Assembly (NCBI RefSeq): GCF_015550425.1
Contig: NZ_JADNAT010000020.1
Location: 1-64,000 of the forward strand
Source of the DNA: Clostridium sp. 1001275B_160808_H3
Lineage (GTDB): Bacteria; Bacillota; Clostridia; Clostridiales; Clostridiaceae
Length of the DNA stretch: 64,000 nucleotides
Reading direction: 5' to 3'
Of this stretch, positions 35,539-44,376 are shown piece after piece. The position numbers and the translations under genes were made by a program. Numbering within the stretch: the stretch's first letter is position 1; the number at the start of each line of letters is the position of its first letter. The notes beneath the pieces are model-generated. The model worked only from the letters and a program-made list of their open reading frames with translations, was not told the DNA's origin and ran no database searches.

Positions 35539-36825
35539 ATGAAAAAAGTATTAGCAACTGTTTTAGCTGCATCTTTGATGGCTGGTGTATTTGTTGGATG
35601 TTCTTCTAATTCTGGCAAAACAGAAAACGATACCAATAAGAGTGATGAAAATAAAGTAGTTAAAGTATTTCAACTTAAAGTTGAGATTAATGATGCTTTA
35701 CAACAACTAGCAAAAAAATATGAAGAAGAAACTGGAGTCAAAGTTGAAGTTACTTCAGTTGGTGGTGGGGCTGACTATGGTGCAGCTTTAAAGGCTGAAT
35801 TCCAAAAAGGTACTGAGCCAGATATTTTCATGGTTCAAGGGGCTGGTGACTTAGAAGTATGGTCTCATAAAGTTGATGATTTATCTTCTGAAAAATGGGT
35901 TTCAAATGCTGTTAAAGGTACATTAGACACAGTAACAAAGGATGGTAAAATCTATGGTATGCCAGTTGCAACTGAAGGATACGGACTAATATATAATAAA
36001 GAAATTTTAGATAAGGCATCTATAGACCCAAAATCAATTGACACTTTCGATAAATTAAAAGCTGCTGTTGAACAATTAGATTCCAAGAAAGCTGATTTAG
36101 GTTTAGAAAATGTTATATCCTATACCACAAAAGAATTTTGGGTAACTGGAAATCATACTTTTAATATTGGACTAGCTGCACAAAATAATCCTGCACAATT
36201 TACCAAAGATTATATTGATGGTAAAGCAGACATTGTAAATAATCAAGGATTTAAAGATTGGATGAACCTTGTTGACTTACTTTGTAAATACGGTGGAGGA
36301 GCTTCTTTAGACACAATAGACTATAGTACTCAAGTTGGTAACTTTGCTTTAGGTAAGACTGCTTTCTTACATCAAGGAAACTGGGTTGCTGGAGATTTAG
36401 CAGGACTAGGTGCAGATTTTGATATGGGATTCATTCCATTATCTATTAATAATGACACTAAAATAAGTGGAAGCATTCCTGTTGGAGTTCCAATGTACTG
36501 GACAGTTAACAAAGATTCTGCTGCAAATGCTGAAGCTAAAGCATTCCTTGATTGGATGGTTACTAGTGAAACTGGTCAAAAAGCTTTAATAGAAGATATG
36601 AATATGATACCAGCATTTACTAATTTCAAAGTTGAAACCGAAGATAAATTAGCTAAGTCAATAATCGAATATAACAATGCTGGAAAAACTCTTCCTTGGG
36701 CATTTACTAATCTTCCTGATGGATTCAACAAAGAAAAATTAGCACCTATTTTCTCTAAATATGCTAAAGGAGAAATTGATCAAACTAAGATGCTTGAAGA
36801 AATTCAGGCTGCAACAAAAAAATAA
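35539..36825 (+). CDS. Sugar ABC transporter, substrate-binding lipoprotein
   Basis: A 428-aa CUT1-type extracellular binding protein. The signal peptide ends in a lipobox with modified cysteine C21 (GVFVGC), so it is anchored on the outer face of the membrane. The clamshell fold is recognisable from GDLEVWSHKVDD, YNKEILDKA and GNWVAGDL stretches (MsmE-like). Ribosome binding site GGAGGGG. An intercistronic hairpin after it would raise its level over the permeases. The sugar, perhaps an alpha-galactoside or maltodextrin, cannot be told. Confidence 0.9.
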   Translation: MKKVLATVLAASLMAGVFVGCSSNSGKTENDTNKSDENKVVKVFQLKVEINDALQQLAKKYEEETGVKVEVTSVGGGADYGAALKAEFQKGTEPDIFMVQGAGDLEVWSHKVDDLSSEKWVSNAVKGTLDTVTKDGKIYGMPVATEGYGLIYNKEILDKASIDPKSIDTFDKLKAAVEQLDSKKADLGLENVISYTTKEFWVTGNHTFNIGLAAQNNPAQFTKDYIDGKADIVNNQGFKDWMNLVDLLCKYGGGASLDTIDYSTQVGNFALGKTAFLHQGNWVAGDLAGLGADFDMGFIPLSINNDTKISGSIPVGVPMYWTVNKDSAANAEAKAFLDWMVTSETGQKALIEDMNMIPAFTNFKVETEDKLAKSIIEYNNAGKTLPWAFTNLPDGFNKEKLAPIFSKYAKGEIDQTKMLEEIQAATKK

Positions 36826-36841
36826 GCCATGATATTTTCTT

Positions 36842-36875
36842 GTATCCGCAAGGGATTATAATACCTTGTGGATAC
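36842..36875 (+). other. Intercistronic stem-loop in sugar transporter operon
   Basis: GTATCCGCAAGG (36842-36853) pairs with CCTTGTGGATAC (36864-36875), one G-T pair, ten-base loop, without a T-run. Such hairpins typically stabilise the upstream binding-protein message. Confidence 0.6.
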
Positions 36876-36910
36876 TTCTATTATAGATAAGTTTTATAGG
36901 AGATGATAAT

Positions 36911-37777
36911 ATGAAGAAAAAACGTAAATCTAATAAGGGGTTCTGGCTTTTTCTAGCTCCCTCTTTATTTGCACTAACTATGGTAGTAATAATTCCATTT
37001 TTGATAGGAATATATTATACATTTACTAATTGGAATGGTGCTAATCCCAATTACAATTTTGTAGGTCTCTCTAATTATAGTAATCTTTTTAAAGATACTC
37101 AATTTATTTATTCCTTCAAAATTACAATAGTTTATACTATCGCAAGTGTTATCTCTATAAATTTAATAGGCTTTGGACTAGCTTATTTTGTTACTAGAAA
37201 TCTGAAAACAAAGAATTTCCTTAGAACTGGTTTCTTTATGCCAAATTTAATCGGTGGACTTATTTTAGGATTTATATGGCAATTTCTATTCAACTCAGTG
37301 TTTACATCTGTAGGCGCTAAATTGGGATCAGATTTTCTAGCAACATCTCTTCTTCAAGAAAGAAATACTGCCATTTTAGCCATGCTTATAGTTTCAGCCT
37401 GGCAATATGCTGGCTATATAATGGTTATTTATGTAGCTGCACTTGAAAATGTACCTACTGACTTAATTGAAGCAAGTCATATTGATGGTGCTAATGGGCT
37501 ACAAGCCTTTAAGCATATTACTTTACCTATGGTTGCCCCATCAATAACAATATGTTTATTTTTAACTCTTGCAAATTCTTTTAAATTATTTGACCTAAAC
37601 TTCTCTTTAACACCTTTAAAGCCAACTGAAATGTTATCTTTAAATATATATAATGAAGCATTTTCATCAAATAATATGGGTATTGGCCAAGCCAAAGCTA
37701 TAATATTCTTTATATTTGTTACGGCAATTTCCTTAACCCAAGTTTACTTTACTAAGAAAAAGGAGGTTGAAATGTAA
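36911..37777 (+). CDS. Sugar ABC transporter permease 1
   Basis: A 288-aa CUT1 inner-membrane permease with six helices and the cytoplasmic EAA loop (EASHIDGANGLQAF..ITLP, about residues 188-206) that contacts the ATPase. It resembles MsmF/RafF-like proteins. GGAG before ATG 36911. It overlaps the next gene by one base (TAATG), so translation is coupled. Confidence 0.9.
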   Translation: MKKKRKSNKGFWLFLAPSLFALTMVVIIPFLIGIYYTFTNWNGANPNYNFVGLSNYSNLFKDTQFIYSFKITIVYTIASVISINLIGFGLAYFVTRNLKTKNFLRTGFFMPNLIGGLILGFIWQFLFNSVFTSVGAKLGSDFLATSLLQERNTAILAMLIVSAWQYAGYIMVIYVAALENVPTDLIEASHIDGANGLQAFKHITLPMVAPSITICLFLTLANSFKLFDLNFSLTPLKPTEMLSLNIYNEAFSSNNMGIGQAKAIIFFIFVTAISLTQVYFTKKKEVEM

Positions 37778-38652
37778 TGAGTAATAAAAGACATAATAAA
37801 TTAAAAACATTAAATAGCTATAATTATAAATTAGGAATATTAGAATTTCTTGGATGGATATTGCTTATAGTTTATATGATTCCATTTTATCTTATGATTA
37901 TGAACTCTTTTAAAACTAGAAGAGAAATTTTTGCTAATACTACTGGTTTACCTTCAGAATGGAATTTTAGTAACTATTCAGCTGCAATTGAAAGAATGAA
38001 CATGAGCAGTGCATTTATTAACTCATTTATAATAACTGCATTAAGTATAATATTAATAGTTTTATTTTCCTCAATGGCTGCTTGGACTTTAGCTAGAACT
38101 AAAACAAAAACAAGCAAAGCAATATTTTATTTGTTTGTAGCAGCAATGATAGTTCCTTTTCAGGCTGTAATGCTTCCATTAGTAAAATGGATGGGTATGA
38201 TGCGTATTGATGCTATAAACTTTAGTATGCTTGGAACACATTATGGACTTATTTTTATGTATATAGGATTTGGATCAAGTATGAGTATATTCTTATATCA
38301 TGGATTTATAAATAATATTCCTTTAGAAGTTGAAGAAGCTGCTATAATAGATGGTTGTAACAAATGGCAAATATACCATAAAATCGTATTTCCCCTTTTA
38401 AAGCCAATTACTGTAACAGTTATGGTTTTAAATGGTATATGGATATGGAATGACTTTTTATTACCTTTCTTAACTATAAACGGTAAAATTAATACTATTC
38501 CGCTTGCCATGAATACTTTCTTCGGTGCATTTTCCAAGCAATGGGAACTAGCTATGGCAGCGCTAATTTTAGCTGTAATTCCAATTATTATCTTCTACTT
38601 CTTTGTTCAGAAATATATAATTAAAGGAATAGTTCAAGGTTCAATTAAATAA
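37777..38652 (+). CDS. Sugar ABC transporter permease 2
   Basis: A 291-aa CUT1 permease, partner of the preceding one, with the EAA loop EAAIIDGCNKWQIY..IVFP and the LPLVKWMGMMRI stretch. MsmG-like. No ATP-binding subunit follows. Such transporters in Firmicutes use a shared MsmX/MsmK ATPase encoded elsewhere. Confidence 0.9.
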   Translation: MSNKRHNKLKTLNSYNYKLGILEFLGWILLIVYMIPFYLMIMNSFKTRREIFANTTGLPSEWNFSNYSAAIERMNMSSAFINSFIITALSIILIVLFSSMAAWTLARTKTKTSKAIFYLFVAAMIVPFQAVMLPLVKWMGMMRIDAINFSMLGTHYGLIFMYIGFGSSMSIFLYHGFINNIPLEVEEAAIIDGCNKWQIYHKIVFPLLKPITVTVMVLNGIWIWNDFLLPFLTINGKINTIPLAMNTFFGAFSKQWELAMAALILAVIPIIIFYFFVQKYIIKGIVQGSIK

Positions 38653-38724
38653 TAACTTTATTTCCTATATTAAGTTTTATAGTTTATACTTAGTATATAC
38701 TACGAAACTTATAAAGGAGATTTT

Positions 38725-38997
38725 ATGGAAAATATTATTATTTCTTATCTCTTAATTGTTAACATTATAGCTTTTATAACAGTTTATATAGACAAGCAAA
38801 AAGCTATAAAAAAACAATGGAGAATTAAAGAATCTACTATCATTTTTATTGCATCAATTGGTGGAAGTATAGGAACTTATATAGGAATGTATTTTTTTAG
38901 ACATAAAACGAGACATCTTAAGTTCACCTTAGGGATACCACTAATAATTTTAATACAGCTCTCAATTTTTATATTTATAAAAAATAGAATTGGATAA
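38725..38997 (+). CDS. DUF1294 membrane protein
   Basis: A 90-aa protein with two or three hydrophobic segments and the DUF1294 signature IDKQKAIKKQWRIKE, GGSIGTYIGMYFFRHKT. The function is unknown. AAAGGAG ribosome binding site. Its stop codon lies inside a long perfect terminator stem shared with the convergent GNAT gene. Confidence 0.8.
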   Translation: MENIIISYLLIVNIIAFITVYIDKQKAIKKQWRIKESTIIFIASIGGSIGTYIGMYFFRHKTRHLKFTLGIPLIILIQLSIFIFIKNRIG

Positions 38998-39025
38998 TTT
39001 ATAATAAATTATCCAATTCTATTTT
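38981..39025. terminator. Bidirectional terminator embedded in two coding ends
   Basis: Perfect 20-bp arms (38981-39000 and 39006-39025) around a 5-base loop, beginning AAAATAGAATTGG. Both convergent genes end within it: DUF1294 stop 38995-38997 and GNAT stop 39021-39019. Confidence 0.9.
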
Positions 39026-39975
39026 AAACTATCTTTGAAATCACTCATTTGTATAAACCAATTTTTAAAATCATCAATTTTATTATCCAAGTAATTTATT
39101 CTTTTTACAGTAAAATATGTTATAGGCTTATCATTTTTAAAACCTAATTCCTCCAAAACTCTGTGGTCTTTATTATAAATAGAACAACAAATTTCTATAT
39201 TTTCAATTGCCTCTTCTATACTATCTCTAAATAGTTTGCATAATAAAATTTTAGTGTATTCTTTATCTATTGAATTTAATTCTAATATTTCAATTTTATT
39301 TTTACCTTTTTTAAATACAATTGAAGCTAATACTAATTTATTTTTGCTAACAACATAATTATTATATTTCTCCATAGGATTTTCTCTAAATAACCATCTT
39401 AAATAATTTGCATCTTTATAAATTTTTATTTTATTAGAATCATTTTTTAATACTAATGAATAATTGAAATTATACTCATTATCTATATATACTTTTTGAA
39501 TATCACATCTATTTATATGATAAATATCCTTATCCTTAATTTCTAACTTAAGTGTTGGTATCTCATATATATCCTCAAACCCAAACTTTTTTACTAAATT
39601 ATAATGGCATATCTCATTTGGAAATCCTAATAATAACTTATAGTCTCTTTCTTTTAGCTTTTCATAAACTTTTATTGCAAGTTCACAAGATAATCCATTA
39701 TTCCGAAAATCAGGCCTAACTAATATTGGCATAGATATTCCTGATTTAATTATCTCATCATCTACTACTAAATTAATAGGTAAAACTAAATAACTTGCAA
39801 TCATTTTATTATTTTCTCTTGCAATACAAAGAATAAAATCATCTATTGGGTTATTTAAATATCTCCATAAAAAATAATCCCTACTTAAGTCTTTATTAAG
39901 ACAAACTTTATTTAAATCCTTTAATTCATCTACTATTTTATTAAAATCTTCTTTATCTACAAACTCTAATTTCAT
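39019..39975 (-). CDS. GNAT-family N-acetyltransferase-like protein
   Basis: A 318-aa protein whose first half (about 45-150) has the GNAT beta-alpha pattern, including the acetyl-CoA loop region VRPDFRNNGLSCELAIKVYE (about 87-106) and GFPNEICHYNLVKKFGFE (N-acetyltransferase C-motif). The second half may be another degenerate GNAT domain, ending in an LEELGF-type stretch. The substrate is unknown. AGGTG precedes ATG 39975. Monocistronic. Confidence 0.7.
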   Translation of the reverse strand: MKLEFVDKEDFNKIVDELKDLNKVCLNKDLSRDYFLWRYLNNPIDDFILCIARENNKMIASYLVLPINLVVDDEIIKSGISMPILVRPDFRNNGLSCELAIKVYEKLKERDYKLLLGFPNEICHYNLVKKFGFEDIYEIPTLKLEIKDKDIYHINRCDIQKVYIDNEYNFNYSLVLKNDSNKIKIYKDANYLRWLFRENPMEKYNNYVVSKNKLVLASIVFKKGKNKIEILELNSIDKEYTKILLCKLFRDSIEEAIENIEICCSIYNKDHRVLEELGFKNDKPITYFTVKRINYLDNKIDDFKNWFIQMSDFKDSLK

Positions 39976-40183
39976 AATTACACCTACTAGTTTTTCTTCT
40001 AATAAAATATATGAATCTTAAATTCATTACGTTCTAAAAAAAGGAGGACATATGTAATTTTTATTATTCTATAGCCATATTAATATTAAAATTAAATTAT
40101 ATTAACTTAAAGATTAAAATAGGGTTATAAAAAAACTATCCATAGAATAGACTTCATATTACTTACTAAAGAGTAGCTAAAGT

Positions 40184-40226
40184 AAATTGGAATAGAATTT
40201 ATATAACATAAATTCTATTCCAATTT
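40184..40226 (-). terminator. Terminator of the GntR/ABC operon
   Basis: AAATTGGAATAGAATTTAT and its complement (40208-40226) form a 19-bp perfect stem, loop ATAAC. A weak T-rich end follows on the minus strand. It runs up to the permease stop. Confidence 0.7.
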
Positions 40227-40227
40227 A

Positions 40228-40854
40228 TTAAATATCTTTTTTAGAATATACGTTAGATGTAATAAAATATGATGCTAAAACCAATGTAAATACGCATAGA
40301 CCAACCAGTATTTTAACTATTAACATATCAAAATTTATCTTAGGCAAGTACTTTATTAATTCAGTTGAAAACACCATTGGAAAAACTGCCAAAAATACAA
40401 GTGCTATTCTACCTTTCTCAAATCCTAATATTAATTCGAACGGAATCAATATGGACATCATAAAAATACCTATGCCTATCATTATATAAATCAATGACCA
40501 TAATGGACCAATTTCACTTATTGTAACTATATTAAAAGAAGTTAATCCTGTATATAATACTGATGATATTATAATAGCTATTAGTGTATTAATAGCTACA
40601 AATATATATCTTGATAATATATATTCTTTTGGCTTTATTGGCAGAGAATATATTAAATAATTCATTTTACTTTTTTCTTCATAAAATGCAGTGCTGTAGC
40701 ATGTAGCCATTATATATAATGCTCCACTAAAGGTTATCATTTGAGGACTTATAAAGCCTAAAAATATTCCCATAGCAATTACTAGAGCCATATATTTCTT
40801 TAGCGACAATACTGTTTGAAATTGCAAAAATAATAAATTTAGTATTCTGTTCAT
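40228..40854 (-). CDS. ABC-2 type transporter permease
   Basis: A 208-aa membrane protein with six hydrophobic helices; cytoplasmic EEKSKMNYLIYSLPIKPKEY is typical of ABC-2 permeases. Partner of the ATPase gene just upstream (one base apart). Exporter of unknown substrate, often of peptide antibiotics or cell-envelope stress type. Confidence 0.8.
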   Translation of the reverse strand: MNRILNLLFLQFQTVLSLKKYMALVIAMGIFLGFISPQMITFSGALYIMATCYSTAFYEEKSKMNYLIYSLPIKPKEYILSRYIFVAINTLIAIIISSVLYTGLTSFNIVTISEIGPLWSLIYIMIGIGIFMMSILIPFELILGFEKGRIALVFLAVFPMVFSTELIKYLPKINFDMLIVKILVGLCVFTLVLASYFITSNVYSKKDI

Positions 40855-40855
40855 A

Positions 40856-41707
40856 TTAATCCCTCCTAGTATAATAAAGCATAATATCTTCTAAAGTTGG
40901 TTTTTCATAAATAACTTCACTTCCAAATATCTCAAATACTTCTTTTTTATTTGATGCTAATCCTTCAAACCCAAACTCATTAGTTTTAATAGAAATAAGA
41001 TATTTTCTTGTTTCATTATCTAAAAGTTCTTTTTTTCCTTTTATTATAGAATGCTGTTCTAAAATTTCGTCTTTCTCTCCATATAAAATGATTTTACCTT
41101 TATATATAAATATAATATAATCAGCACATTTTTCTAAATCACTAGTTACATGAGTTGAGTAAAAAATTGTAAGGTTTTCTTTTTCCATTTCTTCTTGCAA
41201 TATTTCTAAAAACTCATTTCTTACAATTGGATCTAAACTAGCAGTAGGCTCATCCATTATTATAATTTTAGGCTTTATGGATAATGCCATAGTTAATTCA
41301 AATTGCTTCTTTTGCCCTTTTGATAATTTTCCATAAACCGCTGACTCCTTTATATTGAATTTATTAATTAAATTATTATATAAATTTTCATCCCAGTTAC
41401 TATAAAATCTAGATACAGAAGCCTTTATATTTTTTAATTTACTTTCTTCTAAAAAACCACATACATCACCAACAAATCCTATTTGTTCTTTAGCCTTAGG
41501 TTCTTCCGAAATATTTTCTCCTAGAACTAATATTTCTCCTTCATCACATTTAATCATATTCATTATAGCTTTTATAGTAGTTGTTTTTCCTGAACCATTC
41601 GGGCCAATAAATCCTGTTATGAAGCCCTCCTTTACTTTTAATTCTTCTATATTTAATTTAAAATTCTTATACTCTTTTTTTAAATTTTTAATTTCAATTG
41701 CCTCCAC
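40856..41707 (-). CDS. ABC transporter ATP-binding protein
   Basis: A 283-aa ATPase with Walker A GPNGSGKTTT (about 35-44), signature LSKGQKKQ, Walker B IIIMDEPTASLD and an H-loop in YSTHV. The C-terminal extension of about 80 residues is family-specific. Starts at GTG 41707 behind GAGGAGG, overlapping the GntR gene end. Works with the ABC-2 permease. Confidence 0.92.
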   Translation of the reverse strand: MEAIEIKNLKKEYKNFKLNIEELKVKEGFITGFIGPNGSGKTTTIKAIMNMIKCDEGEILVLGENISEEPKAKEQIGFVGDVCGFLEESKLKNIKASVSRFYSNWDENLYNNLINKFNIKESAVYGKLSKGQKKQFELTMALSIKPKIIIMDEPTASLDPIVRNEFLEILQEEMEKENLTIFYSTHVTSDLEKCADYIIFIYKGKIILYGEKDEILEQHSIIKGKKELLDNETRKYLISIKTNEFGFEGLASNKKEVFEIFGSEVIYEKPTLEDIMLYYTRRD

Positions 41708-41709
41708 TA

Positions 41710-42084
41710 TTATACCTCCTCATATAAACTCTTAAATATTTCTAACGCCTCATCTAATGTTAATCCAATAGCTTTTGCAGAAATTATTGCTTCTTCTAAT
41801 TTATTTTCAATTTCAAACATAGCCACTTCTTTAAGTCGTTCATTATTTGCTTCGGCTACAAAAGTTCCTTTACCTACAACAGTTTTAATAAATCCTTCTT
41901 TTTCAAGTTCTTCATACGCTCTTTTAGTAGTAATTATGCTTACTTTCAACTCTTTAGCTAAAGTTCTTATTGAAGGTAGTGCTTCGCCAGGCTCTAAAGT
42001 TAAATTAATAATTTGATTCTTTATTTGATTTTCAATTTGCTCATATAAAGGCACTTGTGAGGAATTGCTAATCACTATATCCAC
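41710..42084 (-). CDS. GntR-family regulator, YtrA subfamily
   Basis: A 124-aa regulator with an N-terminal winged helix (about 12-75: VPLYEQIENQIKNQI, then SIRTLAKELKVS) and a short C-terminal dimerisation part, the hallmark of YtrA-type repressors that control adjacent ABC operons. An ORF start 48 bases upstream is not used; GTG 42084 follows GGAGGTG. The dyad at 42109-42153 is its likely operator. Confidence 0.85.
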   Translation of the reverse strand: MDIVISNSSQVPLYEQIENQIKNQIINLTLEPGEALPSIRTLAKELKVSIITTKRAYEELEKEGFIKTVVGKGTFVAEANNERLKEVAMFEIENKLEEAIISAKAIGLTLDEALEIFKSLYEEV

Positions 42085-42108
42085 TTTTTCACCTCCAATT
42101 GTATATGA

Positions 42109-42153
42109 AGTGTATATACTATATATATACATATATTAATTCATATATACACT
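42109..42153 (-). promoter_or_regulatory. Likely operator of the GntR/ABC operon
   Basis: AGTGTATATA (42109-42118) and its inverted copy TATATACACT (42144-42153) are separated by 25 AT-rich bases containing repeated TATA steps, which would hold the promoter. The GTGTATA half-site resembles YtrA-family operators, and it sits just upstream of the repressor gene. Confidence 0.6.
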
Positions 42154-42228
42154 ATTGTCAATAGAATTAAAAATTTAACAGTCTAATAAACATATTTAAC
42201 GTAAAATTTAATTTACTTTTTCAAGTAA

Positions 42229-42369
42229 GCTTTATTACCTTGAAAAAGTAAATTTATTATTTTTATAAAAGGGGGCGTGTTTCATCACCACCTTATATAC
42301 TTTTCTATTAATTCTTTCTAAAGGGGCTCGCGAAACGCGAGGTCCTTTTAACCCATTGATTCTGCTTAA
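42229..42369. repeat. Dispersed intergenic repeat with GC-rich hairpin, copy B
   Basis: The core hairpin (42320-42348) has stem CTCGCG/CGCGAG with an AAA loop, flanked by AAAGG and CCTTT, then AACCCATTGATT. An upstream part (GCTTTATTACC...TTATTTTTATAAAAGGGGGCGTG) matches copy A at 13226. It also carries a separate 11-bp inverted repeat CTTTTTCAAG...CTTGAAAAAG (about 42215-42248). About 57 bases not in copy A lie between the two matching parts. Confidence 0.65.
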
Positions 42370-42494
42370 TTTGAATAGTAATCTTACTGAATCATCTTCC
42401 TTATGTATAAAAGAAATTTAAATAAAGAAACCTGATGCTTACATAGGTTTCACATTTTCACGAAAATCTTTCATAATGATATTAATATACTAAA

Positions 42495-42524
42495 AAAGGG
42501 AAGTTCTAATTCGAACTTCCCTTT
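42495..42524 (-). terminator. Terminator of aspS operon
   Basis: AAAGGGAAGTTC and GAACTTCCCTTT (42495-42506, 42513-42524), T6 on the minus strand. A second hairpin GTATCAAA/TTTGATAC (42535-42556) lies between it and the stop. Confidence 0.85.
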
Positions 42525-42575
42525 CTCTAGACTAGTATCAAAGTTTATTTTGATACATCCTCTTTTTAATATATT

Positions 42576-44360
42576 TTAGTCTTCTTTTACATTTATTGAA
42601 ATACCTAATTCTTGTAATTGCTTTTCATCTGCTATATTAGGTGCTTCACTTAAATAACAATAAGCATTTTGGTTTTTAGGGAATGCAATAACATCCTTTA
42701 TATTTTCTGTTCCAGCTAAGAACATTACCATTCTATCAAGTCCAAAAGCTAATCCGCCGTGTGGTGGTGGTCCAAACTTAAATGCATCTATTAAGAATCC
42801 AAATCTTTCTTGTGCTGATTCTTCTGTGAATCCTAATGCTTTAAACATTCTTTGTTGAAGCTTTGAATCGTGAATTCTTATAGATCCTCCACCTAATTCT
42901 TCACCATTTAAAACTAAATCATATGCTTTTGATCTTACTTCACCTGGATTAGTTTCTAGCATATCTAAATCTTCATCCATTGGTGATGTGAATGGGTGAT
43001 GTGCTGCATGATATCTTCCCTCTTCTTCATCATATTCAAATAGTGGGAATTCTGTAATCCAAGTAAAATTAAATTCATTTTTATCTTTTATTAAATCAAA
43101 TTGTTTAGCAAGCTCTAATCTTAATGCTCCTAAACTTTGGAATACTACTGAATTCTTGTCTGAAACTATAAAGATAGCATCTCCAACCTCTGCTCCCATA
43201 GTTTTAACTATTGAGTTTGTAACATCATCAGTTAAGAACTTAGAAATAGAAGATTTAACTCCATCTTCTTTTAATTGAATCCATGCAAGACCTTTAGCTT
43301 TATAAGTCTTAACAAATTCACCTAATTTATCTATTGGCTTTCTTCCAAGATCTGCTCCACCTTTTAAGCAAAGTGCTCTTACTGATCCACCAGCTTCTAT
43401 TGCTGATTTAAATACTACAAAATCCATATCCTTTACGTCTTCTGTAATATTAGTTATTTCCATTCCAAATCTTAAATCTGGTTTATCTGAACCATACTTT
43501 TCCATAGCATCTTTAAATGTCATTCTCTTTATTGGTAATTTAACATCTACTCCTGCTACTTCTTTAAACACATGAGCTATTAAACCTTCATTCATTTTAA
43601 TAACGTCTTCTTGTTCAACAAAACTCATTTCTAAATCTATTTGAGTAAATTCTGGTTGTCTATTTGCTCTTAAATCTTCATCTCTAAAGCATTTTACAAT
43701 TTGATAGTATCTATCAAATCCTGAAACCATTAATAGTTGTTTAAAAATTTGTGGTGATTGTGGAAGCGCATAGAACATTCCAGGATAATTTCTAGAAGGT
43801 ACAAGATAATCTCTAGCTCCTTCTGGTGTACTCTTTGTAAGCATTGGAGTTTCTACTTCTAAAAAGTTATTATCATCTAAATAGTCACGAACTGATTTAG
43901 AGATTCTATTTCTAATCATGAATATTCTTTGCATATCTGGTCTTCTAAGATCTAAATATCTATATTTTAATCTTATACTTTCAGCAGCATCTAAGCCTTC
44001 CTTTATATATATTGGAGGTGTATCTGATTCTGAAAGAATTTTTAAGCTCTCACATTTAAGCTCTACTAATCCTGTTGGCATATTATGATTAGGAGCTTCT
44101 CTTAAGACTACTTCTCCAGTAACTGCTATACAATATTCAGGTCTAACATCTTTAGCTTTCTCGAAAGCTTCAGCATTTATCTCTTCACCAAATACTATTT
44201 GCATTATTCCTGTTCTATCTCTAAGGTCAATAAATTGTAGACCTCCTAATTTTCTATTTCTTTGCACCCAACCCATTAATGTGATTTTTTGTGATACATT
44301 ACTTTCTCTAACTTCCCCACACATTAGGGTTCTTTTTAAGCCACCTAAAGCTTCACCCAT
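42576..44360 (-). CDS. aspS: Aspartyl-tRNA synthetase
   Basis: A 594-aa bacterial-type class II synthetase with an N-terminal anticodon-binding OB fold (about 15-105), motif 2 around FRDEDLRANRQPEFTQ, the bacterial GAD insert (about 290-420), and motif 3 GLAFGLDRMVM near the C-terminus. It charges tRNA-Asp, and because asnA and no gatCAB is seen here, whether it also acts on tRNA-Asn is not determined. Ends the long minus-strand operon; 16 bases after hisS. Confidence 0.97.
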   Translation of the reverse strand: MGEALGGLKRTLMCGEVRESNVSQKITLMGWVQRNRKLGGLQFIDLRDRTGIMQIVFGEEINAEAFEKAKDVRPEYCIAVTGEVVLREAPNHNMPTGLVELKCESLKILSESDTPPIYIKEGLDAAESIRLKYRYLDLRRPDMQRIFMIRNRISKSVRDYLDDNNFLEVETPMLTKSTPEGARDYLVPSRNYPGMFYALPQSPQIFKQLLMVSGFDRYYQIVKCFRDEDLRANRQPEFTQIDLEMSFVEQEDVIKMNEGLIAHVFKEVAGVDVKLPIKRMTFKDAMEKYGSDKPDLRFGMEITNITEDVKDMDFVVFKSAIEAGGSVRALCLKGGADLGRKPIDKLGEFVKTYKAKGLAWIQLKEDGVKSSISKFLTDDVTNSIVKTMGAEVGDAIFIVSDKNSVVFQSLGALRLELAKQFDLIKDKNEFNFTWITEFPLFEYDEEEGRYHAAHHPFTSPMDEDLDMLETNPGEVRSKAYDLVLNGEELGGGSIRIHDSKLQQRMFKALGFTEESAQERFGFLIDAFKFGPPPHGGLAFGLDRMVMFLAGTENIKDVIAFPKNQNAYCYLSEAPNIADEKQLQELGISINVKED

Positions 44361-44376
44361 TTTTTCTTCCTCCTAA

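Noticed and set aside
35403..35609. Plus-strand frame upstream of the sugar-binding protein
   Set aside because: No ribosome binding site, crosses the promoter and operator and enters the lipoprotein gene in another frame.
41800..42369. Copy B of the GC-rich hairpin repeat as terminator of aspS or the GntR operon
   Set aside because: No T-run follows on the minus strand, and aspS has its own terminator at 42495-42524.
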